Below, in pieces: positions 43,925 to 51,502 of a stretch of DNA of 64,000 nucleotides; the first letter of the stretch is position 1; each line of letters starts with the position of its first letter. The notes below the pieces were generated by a model. It saw only the letters and a program-made list of their open reading frames with translations. It was not told where the DNA came from and searched no databases. The position numbers and the translations under genes were made by a program. Source of the stretch: VRUE01 sp963716245 (lineage in GTDB: Bacteria > Actinomycetota > Thermoleophilia > Solirubrobacterales > 70-9); contig OY970300.1 in NCBI GenBank assembly GCA_963716245.1, positions 1,798,001 to 1,862,000 of the forward strand. Direction: 5' to 3'.

Positions 43925-45793
43925 CTACTCGATCCCGCCTTCGCCCGCGTCGACCGGCTTGGCGGTCTTCTCGAAGTGCTCGGAGAGGATCTGCGCGGCG
44001 GCCGGGGCGGCGGTGTCGGCCCCGAAGCCCCCCTGCTCGAAGGTCACCGCGACGACGATCTCTGGGTCTGGATAGGGCGCAAGCACCACATACCATGACT
44101 GATCGCCGTACGGAGGGCGCTCAGCCGTGCCGGTCTTGCCCGCGACGGGCACGGGGAAGCCCCCGAAGACCGCGTAGGAGGTCCCGCCGGGTGCCTGCGC
44201 CGCGTCGTGCAGCCCGGCGAGGATCGTGTCGCGCCACTCGGGGTCGATCCGGACGTGCCGGGCGGGCTTCGGCTCGATTTCGCGCATCACCCGCCCGGCC
44301 GCGTCCTCGACCCGCATCGCGACGTGCGGGCGCGGCACCGCGCCGCCGTTGGCGATCGTCGCGTAGGCGACCGCCATCTGCAGCGGATCGGCCTGGAGGT
44401 CGCCCTGACCGACCGAGAGGTTGACGTTGTCGCCCGCCGACCAGGGGCGTTCGGTCAGCCCTTCGCGGAAGAGCTCGTTGCGCCAGGCCGGCGTCGGCAG
44501 CAGGCCCGGCCGCTCGCCGGGCAGGTCGATCCCGGTCTCGCGGCCGATGCCAAGCCTGTGCGCCCAGTCCTGCAGCGCCGTGGTGCCGTTCATCCGGTCG
44601 CCGAGCGTGTAGTAGAAGACGTCGGAGGAGACCTGCAGGGCGGTCTGCATCGCAATCGGACCGTAGGCGGCGCCGCCCGCATTCTGGAAGGTGATCCCGC
44701 CGAGGGTGAAGGCGCCGTCGTCGTTGATGATCTCGGTCGTCGTCACCTCGCCGCTGGCCAGAGCGGCGACCGAGGTGATCGGCTTGAACGTGGACCCGGT
44801 CGGATAGGCGCCGGCGATCGCCCGATTGGTGAGCGGCGAGAGCACCGGGTCTCTATACAGTTCGTCGACCTGGCTCTGGGTCAGCGGTTTGGTGAAGACC
44901 GCCGGGTCGTAGGTGGGATTCGAACCCATCGCGAGGACCGCGCCGTCGCCCACGTCCATCGCCACGTAGGCGCCCGGCAGGCCGATGCCGGAGAGCGCCG
45001 CGTCGCCCGCTTCCTGCAGGCTCGAGTCGATCGTCAGCCGCAGGTTGTCGCCCGGCACGGGCTCGACCTCCTTCAGCTGTCCACCCGGGGTCGGGCGCCC
45101 CAGCGAGTCGACCTGGATCACGGTCGCCCCCGCGCGCCCGCGCAGGACCTCGTCGTACTGGTACTCGACGCCGTCCTTGCCGATCGCGTCGCCGGGCTCG
45201 AGCTCGAGGTTGCGCTCTTCCTCCAGCTCGTCTTCGCTGACCTCGCCGACGTTGCCGAACAGGTGCGCGGCCAGGGTGCCGTGCGGGTAGTCGCGGACGA
45301 AGACCCGGCGCACCTCGACGCCCGGGAAGCGGTCCTGGTTCTCCTGCAGGTAGTAGACGAGGTAGCGGCCGACGTCGCGGCGCAGGGTGACGGGCGCGGC
45401 GGGCGCTTCGGTCAGCGCCTCGCGCATCGTTCGCCGCACGCGGCGCAGGCTCATCCCGCTCAGCTCGCCGAGGCGGGCGAGCTCGGCCCGGCGCTCGCGC
45501 GCGTCGGCGGGCAGTTTGCGCGGGTTCACCTGGAGCGCCAGGCTCGTCCGGTTGTCGACCAGGACCTCCCCGTCGCGGTCGAGGATCGTCCCGCGCGGCG
45601 CGATGACGCGGTACTCGCGCGTGCGGTTGTTGTTCGCCTCGGCCAGGTACTCCTCGCCGTTGACGACCTGGAGCGTCCAGAGCCGGAAGAAGAGCACGCC
45701 GAAGAGGACCAGGGCGGCGCCGCCGAAGATCGCGATCCGCAGGGCGAGGCTGTTGGTCATCGCCGGCCCGCGCTCGTCCGATCGCAGGTACAT
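43925..45793 (-). CDS. mrdA: penicillin-binding protein 2 (elongation transpeptidase)
   Basis: Cross-links peptidoglycan in the elongasome. 622 aa: short cytosolic lead, one membrane anchor (about 17-36), the pedestal/dimerisation domain, then a transpeptidase domain with SxxK in GSTFKPITS (Ser334), SSDVFYYTLG as the SxN region and KTGTAE. The ATG at 45791-45793 is 4 bp from mreD; a second ATG 11 codons in is possible. Confidence 0.95.
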   Translation of the reverse strand: MYLRSDERGPAMTNSLALRIAIFGGAALVLFGVLFFRLWTLQVVNGEEYLAEANNNRTREYRVIAPRGTILDRDGEVLVDNRTSLALQVNPRKLPADARERRAELARLGELSGMSLRRVRRTMREALTEAPAAPVTLRRDVGRYLVYYLQENQDRFPGVEVRRVFVRDYPHGTLAAHLFGNVGEVSEDELEEERNLELEPGDAIGKDGVEYQYDEVLRGRAGATVIQVDSLGRPTPGGQLKEVEPVPGDNLRLTIDSSLQEAGDAALSGIGLPGAYVAMDVGDGAVLAMGSNPTYDPAVFTKPLTQSQVDELYRDPVLSPLTNRAIAGAYPTGSTFKPITSVAALASGEVTTTEIINDDGAFTLGGITFQNAGGAAYGPIAMQTALQVSSDVFYYTLGDRMNGTTALQDWAHRLGIGRETGIDLPGERPGLLPTPAWRNELFREGLTERPWSAGDNVNLSVGQGDLQADPLQMAVAYATIANGGAVPRPHVAMRVEDAAGRVMREIEPKPARHVRIDPEWRDTILAGLHDAAQAPGGTSYAVFGGFPVPVAGKTGTAERPPYGDQSWYVVLAPYPDPEIVVAVTFEQGGFGADTAAPAAAQILSEHFEKTAKPVDAGEGGIE

Positions 45794-45797
45794 GCGC

Positions 45798-46346
45798 CTA
45801 AGCCCCCAGCACGGTCGGCTGCCTGCGGCGGCTTACGCGCGGCTCCTCGACCAGCGCCGGGCGCAGCGCCCGCCGCACGCCGAGGTAGATCGGCCAGCCG
45901 AGGAAGAAGGCGAATATCGCCTTGAGCAGCACGTCGCGGACGATCAGCGGGCTGACCGGCGCGTCGACGCCGAGGGTCAGCTGGACGGCGGCGAAGCCCA
46001 GCTCGGCGAACAGGGTGATCGCCATGCAGAGCAGCGGCGCGACGAGGGCGCCGCGCAGCTCGAAGCGTTCGCGGGCGAGGCCGGCGAGGTAGCCGGCACC
46101 GAGCAGGACCAGCGAGGAGCCGCCGAGCGACTCGACCAGGGCCCCGTCGACCAACAGGCCGATCGCGAAGCCCGCGACGGCACCGGTCATCGCGCCGCCC
46201 AGCAGGCCGAGCACCACGACGAGCGCCGGCAGGATGTCGAGGCTGGTCCCGAAGATCGCCACGCGCGAGAAGAAGGAGAGCTGGAGGAGGACGCCGAGCA
46301 CGGCGATCGCCGCGATCCGGGCGAAGATCTTCGGGGTGACGATCAA
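45798..46346 (-). CDS. mreD: rod shape-determining protein MreD
   Basis: A 182-aa membrane protein with about five or six helices. MreD is short and poorly conserved, but position between mreC and mrdA and the FARIAAIAVLGVLLQLSFFSRVAIFGTSLDILPALVVVLG opening (shown here in part: QLSFFSRVAIFGTSLDILPA) fit. The start appears to be TTG overlapping the mreC stop as TTGA, giving tight coupling. Confidence 0.88.
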   Translation of the reverse strand: MIVTPKIFARIAAIAVLGVLLQLSFFSRVAIFGTSLDILPALVVVLGLLGGAMTGAVAGFAIGLLVDGALVESLGGSSLVLLGAGYLAGLARERFELRGALVAPLLCMAITLFAELGFAAVQLTLGVDAPVSPLIVRDVLLKAIFAFFLGWPIYLGVRRALRPALVEEPRVSRRRQPTVLGA

Positions 46347-47191
46347 CGCGACCCCCCGGTCAGCACCTGGACGATGTCCAGGTCGGCGAGATCGGCGTAG
46401 GGCCGCAGGTGGACCTGCTGGCTCGCCTCCTGCTCGACGACCGAGGCGCGGCTGACCTCGCCGATCGGCAGGTTCGGCGGGAACAGCGAGGAGAGCTCGC
46501 GGGCGCGCCAGCCGGCCGTGACGACGGCCTGACCGGCGCCGATGTTGCGGCCGGAGTCGATGAAGTCGAGGATCAGGTCCTCCGGATCGCCGACGTCGGG
46601 GCGGACGACTCCCTGCGCTCCGCCGGGCAGTACCTTGGCCGAGATCGCGCTGGTGTGGTCGGCGAGCAGGGTCACCTGCGCGGAGCCTCCCTGCGCCGAG
46701 GCGACGAGCCCGACCAGGCCCTCGCCGCTCACCACCGGGTCGTCGACCCGGACGCCGTCGTCGCGGCCGACGTCGATCGTCACGGCCGAGTGCCACACGG
46801 TCGGCGAGCGGGCGATCACCCGGGCGGTCACCGGCTCGTACGGCGAGTAGGCCAGCGCCGGGCCGCGGTCGAGCTCGAGCAGGTCGCGCAGCTGGGCGTT
46901 CTCCTGCAGCGCGGCCTGTCCGGCGACGGCCTGCTCCCGCGCCTCGGCGAGGTCGGTGCGCAGCCGCTCGTTCTCGCCGCGCGCCTCGAAGGTCTCGTCG
47001 AACCAGCCGACCAGGTCGCGCGCGGGCTTCAGGGCGCGGTCGGCGATGCCCTGCAGCGGGCCGAGCGCCGCGCCGATCCCCTGCTGGACCCCGCCCGGGC
47101 TCTGCCCGTACGTGATCGTCAGCAGCAGGAACGAGCCGACGACGAGAAGTGCGAGTACCGCCCTACGGCGGCGTACTTGTTTCCGGTACAC
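46343..47191 (-). CDS. mreC: rod shape-determining protein MreC
   Basis: Links MreB to the extracellular synthesis machinery. 282 aa: N-terminal anchor (about 9-28), coiled coil (about 60-100), and two beta domains with ARVIARSPTVWHSAVTIDVGRDDGV and VVSGEGLVGLV. It ends in QQVHLRPYADLADLDIVQVL, a typical MreC C-terminus. It is 38 bp downstream of mreB. Confidence 0.94.
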   Translation of the reverse strand: MYRKQVRRRRAVLALLVVGSFLLLTITYGQSPGGVQQGIGAALGPLQGIADRALKPARDLVGWFDETFEARGENERLRTDLAEAREQAVAGQAALQENAQLRDLLELDRGPALAYSPYEPVTARVIARSPTVWHSAVTIDVGRDDGVRVDDPVVSGEGLVGLVASAQGGSAQVTLLADHTSAISAKVLPGGAQGVVRPDVGDPEDLILDFIDSGRNIGAGQAVVTAGWRARELSSLFPPNLPIGEVSRASVVEQEASQQVHLRPYADLADLDIVQVLTGGSR

Positions 47192-47229
47192 GGCAGAGAC
47201 CTAAGTTCAGGGTTTGTGCGGAGCGCTCG

Positions 47230-48279
47230 TCAGGCGACACGGGCCGCTCCCGAGTTCATCTTGCTGGCGCGGTGGATCGTCTCGAACTCCTCCAGCGAGA
47301 TGCCGGAGCCGACCGCCACGCACGTCAACGGTGACTCTGCCAGCTGGCATGGCATCTGACACTCGTCGCGCAGGCGCTGTTCGAGTCCTTGCAGGAGCGC
47401 GCCGCCTCCCGCCAGGGTGATCCCGCGGTCCATGATGTCCCCGGCCAGCTCGGGCGGGGTGCGGTCGAGCGTGTCCTTGACCGCCTCGACCACGTGGCTG
47501 ATCGGCTCGTCGAGCGCCTCGCGGACCTCGGCCGAGCCGAGCGTGATCGTCTTCGGCAGGCCGGAGACGAGGTCGCGACCGCGGATCTCGACCTCGACCT
47601 CTTCGGGCAGCGGCGAGGCGGAGCCCGCCTCAAGCTTGACCTCCTCGGCGGTCTGGGTGCCGATCGCCAGCTTGTAGTGGTGCTTGCAGTGATTGACGAT
47701 CGCCTCGTCCAGCTCGTCGCCGCCGACGCGGATCGACTGCGAGACGACGATCCCGCCGAGCGAGATCACCGCCACCTCGGTGGTGCCGCCACCGACGTCG
47801 ACGATCAGCGAGCCGGTCGGCTCGGCGACGGGCAGGCCGGCGCCGATCGCCGCCGCCATCGGCTCCTCGATCAGGAAGGCCTTGCGGGCGCCGGCCGAGA
47901 GGCAGGCCTCCTCGACCGCGCGCTTCTCGACGCCGGTCACGCCCGACGGGACGCAGACGACGACCCTCGGATGGGCGAAGCGGTTGGAGTGCACCCGTTT
48001 GATGAAGTGGCGGAGCATCTGCTCGGTCACGTCGAAGTCGGCGATCACGCCGTCCTTGAGCGGACGGATCGCCGTGATCGTCCCGGGCGTGCGGCCGAGC
48101 ATCCGCTTCGCTTCGACTCCGACGGCGTGGACTTGGCCGTTGCGCGAGTCGATCGCGACCACCGAGGGCTCGGAGAGCACGATGCCGCGGCCGCGCACGT
48201 AGACGAGCGTGTTGGCGGTGCCGAGGTCGACCGCCATGTCGCGGCCGCCGAGACCGGTGAAGTAGCTGAAGAGACCCAT
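47230..48279 (-). CDS. mreB: actin-like cell shape protein MreB
   Basis: Filament-forming ATPase that directs lateral wall growth, suggesting a rod-shaped cell. 349 aa from the ATG at 48277-48279. DLGTANTLVYV is phosphate loop 1, IVDVGGGTTEVAVISLGGIV phosphate loop 2, and GGGALLQGL the adenosine site. The frame extends 9 codons upstream but without a better start. Confidence 0.97.
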   Translation of the reverse strand: MGLFSYFTGLGGRDMAVDLGTANTLVYVRGRGIVLSEPSVVAIDSRNGQVHAVGVEAKRMLGRTPGTITAIRPLKDGVIADFDVTEQMLRHFIKRVHSNRFAHPRVVVCVPSGVTGVEKRAVEEACLSAGARKAFLIEEPMAAAIGAGLPVAEPTGSLIVDVGGGTTEVAVISLGGIVVSQSIRVGGDELDEAIVNHCKHHYKLAIGTQTAEEVKLEAGSASPLPEEVEVEIRGRDLVSGLPKTITLGSAEVREALDEPISHVVEAVKDTLDRTPPELAGDIMDRGITLAGGGALLQGLEQRLRDECQMPCQLAESPLTCVAVGSGISLEEFETIHRASKMNSGAARVA

Positions 48280-48343
48280 CGTTGATCGTCGGGAAATGCA
48301 GCGCAATCATCCCAAACGGTTCAAGGGGGGCCGCTGCGGCGTT

Positions 48344-48892
48344 TCAGCTGTGCTCGAACAACTCCGGCGCCAGCTCGACCAGCAGGCCGACAGGGAGGCC
48401 GACGACGCTGGAGACGCTGCCCTCGACGCGCGCGACCAGGGTCGAGCCCAGCGTCTGGATCGCGTAACCCCCCGACCTCCCGCGCCACTCCCCGAAGCGC
48501 ACGTAGCGCTCCTTCTCGGCGTCGCTCAGATCCCTGAAGACCACGGTGGTCCTTTCGAGCCCACTCCGCTCCTCGCCGTTCCGGAGGACAACGAGCCCGC
48601 TGAGTACCTCGTGGGCTCTGCCGGACATGCGATCGAGGTATGCGCGCGCGTCCGCCTCGTCGGCCGGCTTGCCGAGCGCGCGACCATTCAGGACCACGTC
48701 CGTGTCGCAGGCGATCACCATCCCGTCGCGCTCGACCGCCGACGCCTTACGGCGTGCGTTCTCGACGACCTCGAACTCTGGATCCCCGCCGGTGAGCTCG
48801 TCGACCCCGGGTACGACGACCTCGAACTCGACGCCGAGCTTCTCGAGGATCTCCCGCCGTTGGGGCGACCCGGATGCGAGTACGACGTTCAG
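48344..48892 (-). CDS. maf: Maf-family nucleotide pyrophosphatase, apparent CTG start
   Basis: Hydrolyses non-canonical or methylated nucleoside triphosphates. With a CTG start at 48890-48892 it is 182 aa and has the whole fold: LASGSPQRREIL at the N-terminus, IACDTDVVL, GKPADEADARAYLDRMSGR and the C-terminal VVGLPVGLL. There is no ATG, GTG or TTG in frame between the ndk stop and the ATG at 48719-48721, which would delete the first 57 residues, including the substrate-binding S-x-x-R segment. The CTG overlaps the ndk TGA as CTGA, a coupling geometry like ATGA. Confidence 0.87.
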   Translation of the reverse strand: MNVVLASGSPQRREILEKLGVEFEVVVPGVDELTGGDPEFEVVENARRKASAVERDGMVIACDTDVVLNGRALGKPADEADARAYLDRMSGRAHEVLSGLVVLRNGEERSGLERTTVVFRDLSDAEKERYVRFGEWRGRSGGYAIQTLGSTLVARVEGSVSSVVGLPVGLLVELAPELFEHS

Positions 48893-49296
48893 GACAGCTC
48901 GGGGAACCAGATTCCGATCTCGCGCTCGGCCGACTCGTCGGAGTCCGAGCCATGCACCATGTTGAAGGTCACCTCGAGGGCGTAGTCGCCGCGGATAGAG
49001 CCGGGCGCCGCCTCGACCGGGTTGGTCGCGCCGATCAGCTGGCGGGCGGCGGTGACCGCTTCGGTCCCCTCCAGCACCATCGCGACCAGGGTGCCGCCGG
49101 TGATGAACTCGACCAGCTCACCGAAGAACGGCTTCTCGGTGTGCTCCGCGTAGTGCTCGTTGGCGATCTCCTCGTCCGCCTGCATCGACTTCAGCGCGAC
49201 GATGCGCAGCCCCTTGCGCTCGAAGCGAGCGAGCACCTCGCCGGTGAGGGCGCGCTCGAAGGCGTCAGGCTTGACGAGGATCAGGGTCCGGCTCAC
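48889..49296 (-). CDS. ndk: nucleoside diphosphate kinase
   Basis: Balances nucleoside triphosphates through a phospho-histidine. 135 aa, the usual length; LILVKPDAFER at the start and the catalytic His in FNMVHGSDS with REIGIWFPELS at the end. The GTG start at 49294-49296 is inside the end of the upstream zinc-ribbon gene (32-bp overlap). Confidence 0.96.
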   Translation of the reverse strand: MSRTLILVKPDAFERALTGEVLARFERKGLRIVALKSMQADEEIANEHYAEHTEKPFFGELVEFITGGTLVAMVLEGTEAVTAARQLIGATNPVEAAPGSIRGDYALEVTFNMVHGSDSDESAEREIGIWFPELS

Positions 49297-49876
49297 GGCT
49301 GGGGCTCCTTTGCGGTCGTTTCGGTTTCGAAGGCTCCTGTGGCTGTTCGGTCGCAGCAGCGTCTTTGCGAGGCGAGTCGGTCTCCGTGCGGCGCGACTGC
49401 GCTTTGCGGCGGCGCGGCCTCTCCGGATTCCCACCGCCGAGCGGCGTCTCGCAGTGCGGACAGAGTGCCCAGCGCGAGTCGACCGGCTTGCCGCAGCTCG
49501 CACACGGGTCCTTGAGGCGGCGCTGGCACTGCGGGCAGCGCAGGTAGGACTTCTCGATCGGGTGACCGCAGCCCTCGCAGGTCAGCTCCTCGAGCTGGCG
49601 GACGCGCAGCTCGGCCGCCCTGATCTCCAGCTCCCGCTCGTGCGCGTCCTCGAGGAACTCGGGCGGGCGCACGATCGCGTAGACGGCGGTGCCGAGGTAG
49701 GGGATGAAGGAGGCGAGCGTCGCGCAACCGACCAGGAAGGGGTCGGAGATGCGCCGCTTCGCGTCGAGGTAGGTGTAGACGATCAGGGCCAGCCAGACGA
49801 CGACCAGCATCAGGACGAGGAGGTTGACGACCAGGTTGAGGCCGTCGTTGCTGATACCGAAGATGGCTAGTGACAT
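49265..49876 (-). CDS. membrane protein with double zinc ribbon
   Basis: A 203-aa protein: transmembrane segment 1 (about 12-35), segment 2 (about 48-68), a charged helix, then two CxxC pairs forming a zinc ribbon (CEGCGHP and CPQC) and a second ribbon (CASCGKP and CPHCETP). The last 50 residues are a disordered Arg/Pro/Lys tail that overlaps ndk. Function unknown; zinc ribbon proteins of this layout are common in actinobacteria. Confidence 0.75.
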   Translation of the reverse strand: MSLAIFGISNDGLNLVVNLLVLMLVVVWLALIVYTYLDAKRRISDPFLVGCATLASFIPYLGTAVYAIVRPPEFLEDAHERELEIRAAELRVRQLEELTCEGCGHPIEKSYLRCPQCQRRLKDPCASCGKPVDSRWALCPHCETPLGGGNPERPRRRKAQSRRTETDSPRKDAAATEQPQEPSKPKRPQRSPSREPDPDPRQA

Positions 49877-49954
49877 GGCTGGGGACCCCGCGGGAGCGGG
49901 CAGTCTACTTCGCCGCCCGGGCCGCGATCCCTGTCCGCGCTGCCGAAGCGGTGC

Positions 49955-50074
49955 TCACAGGAAGAGGCTTCCGAATAAATAGCCGAGACCGAAGAAGACG
50001 AGGATCACGCCGGCGACGACGGCGGCGACCAGTCCCATCATCGAGAGCAGTTCCGAGCCGGCGCTGCGATCCAT
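49955..50074 (-). CDS. 39-aa single-pass membrane peptide
   Basis: ATG at 50072-50074 with a very good ribosome binding site (GGGAGG, 8 nt upstream). The peptide is a short polar lead followed by one hydrophobic helix (GLVAAVVAGVILVFFGLGYL) and ends after a few residues. Too short for routine gene calling. It lies 42 bp downstream of folC on the same strand. No function known. Confidence 0.6.
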   Translation of the reverse strand: MDRSAGSELLSMMGLVAAVVAGVILVFFGLGYLFGSLFL

Positions 50075-50116
50075 GCCTGAATCCTCCCATACCACCGGTT
50101 GACGAGACCCGTCCGT

Positions 50117-51502
50117 TCAGCGGTCGAGAACCGCCCGAGCCGGTGCCAGGGCGTAGTGCGAGCCGGCGACGACGGCGATCCCGCCGGCCTCGGCCGCGAG
50201 CCCGCGTGCGCGCCGCACCGCCGCCGCGAAGTCGGGCTCGACCTCGGCCGGGATTCCGGCCCCCTCGCACTCGTGCGCCAGCTCAGCCGCGGCGACGCTG
50301 CTGCGCAGCTGGGCTCGATCACTGGTTCGAGACCTGTCCGCGCGGAACCCGGGGAGCTCCGTGCAGACGGCGCGTGCCACGGCTGGCGCGAGCGCTCGCG
50401 CCATCGCGGCCGTGTCCTTCTCGGCCAATACGGCCAGACAGAGCACCACGGGAGGTGCGGTCGCCTTTTGTGGCGCTATGCGGGACAAAAGGCGACCGCG
50501 CTTGGGCGGAAGGTCGGCGAGGGCCTCGGCGAGGGCGGCGGCGCCGTCGGGGTTGTGGGCGGCGTCGACGAAGGTTGGGGGATCGTCGGCGATCCGCTCG
50601 AGCCGTCCCGGGATGCGGATGCTGCCCGCGACGCGGTCGACCGTCGCTGGGTCGAGTGGCCGGTCCCGGAACGCCTCAGCGGCGGCCATCGCGACGGCGA
50701 AGTTGCGGCGCTGGAAACGGCCCGGCGCGCCGACCTCGATCCCCGCCCCGGGATTCTGGGGAGCGACGACGAGTCGCGCGCCCCGCTCCGCCGCAAAGCG
50801 CTCGGCGAGCGCCATCACCGTGGGGCTCACCGATCCCACCACCAGGGTCGAGCCGTCGCGCAGGACCGCGAGCTTCTCGGCAGCGATCTCCTCCTCCGTC
50901 TGCCCCAGCCACTCGGTGTGGTCGAGCCCGACCGAGGTGAGCACGGTGACCCGGGACGGGATCGTGTTGGTCGCGTCCAGCCTGCCCCCCAGGCCGGCCT
51001 CGACGACGGCGACCTGGACCTTGGCGCGAGCCAGCGCCACGAACGACGCCGCGGTTGCCACCTCGAACTGGGTCACAACCTCCGGCTCGCCGGCATCCCT
51101 CTCCGCCGGCCGATCGATCTCCGGATCGTCGCCCCTCTCCCCCCTGCTCCCGGCGCCCTCGGCCAGCTTGCGGTTGAGCACCTCGGCCGCCTGCGCAACC
51201 CGCTCGACGGCGGCGGCGAGCTCCTCGCCGCCGATCTCCTTGCCATGGAGGAGGACGCGTTCGGACCAGTGCGCGGTGTGCGGGGAGACGCACGCGCCTG
51301 CGCCGACGCCGTGAGCCTCGAGCAGCGCTGCGCACATCCGCGTCACCGAGGACTTGCCGTTCGTGCCGACGACGTGGATCGAGGCGAAGCGGTGCTGCGG
51401 CATGCCGAGCAGCGCGTTCAGCTGGTGCATCCGCGCCAGGCCGAGCCTCCAGCCGATCGGCTCGAGCGAGTCGAGGTAGGCCTCGGCCTCCGCGGCGTCT
51501 AT
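50117..51502 (-). CDS. folC: folylpolyglutamate / dihydrofolate synthase, non-canonical start
   Basis: Adds glutamate to folates. 461 aa if the start is the ATA at 51500-51502: YLDSLEPIGWRLGLARMHQL opening, P-loop VVGTNGKSSVTRM, SVGLDHTEWLG and FVDAAHNPDGA. No ATG, GTG or TTG occurs in frame before the ATG encoding Met24 of this reading, which would cut off the conserved first helix; the frame runs back into valS without a start. GGAGGAG lies 8 nt before the ATA, which overlaps the valS TAG. Residues about 335-349 are an extra segment encoded by a palindrome. Confidence 0.88.
   Translation of the reverse strand: MDAAEAEAYLDSLEPIGWRLGLARMHQLNALLGMPQHRFASIHVVGTNGKSSVTRMCAALLEAHGVGAGACVSPHTAHWSERVLLHGKEIGGEELAAAVERVAQAAEVLNRKLAEGAGSRGERGDDPEIDRPAERDAGEPEVVTQFEVATAASFVALARAKVQVAVVEAGLGGRLDATNTIPSRVTVLTSVGLDHTEWLGQTEEEIAAEKLAVLRDGSTLVVGSVSPTVMALAERFAAERGARLVVAPQNPGAGIEVGAPGRFQRRNFAVAMAAAEAFRDRPLDPATVDRVAGSIRIPGRLERIADDPPTFVDAAHNPDGAAALAEALADLPPKRGRLLSRIAPQKATAPPVVLCLAVLAEKDTAAMARALAPAVARAVCTELPGFRADRSRTSDRAQLRSSVAAAELAHECEGAGIPAEVEPDFAAAVRRARGLAAEAGGIAVVAGSHYALAPARAVLDR
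50457..50499. repeat. palindromic repeat in frame inside folC
   Basis: Perfect 15-bp arms (50457-50471 and 50485-50499) around a 13-bp loop. It is translated as an extra loop just before the VLAEKD segment that in FolC proteins normally follows directly after a short Arg-rich turn. Confidence 0.85.

Noticed and set aside
44915..44945. GGGATTCGAACCC, like the T arm of a minus-strand tRNA
   Set aside because: It lies inside the conserved coding sequence of mrdA (GSNPTYDPAV) and no acceptor, D or anticodon arms can be built around it.
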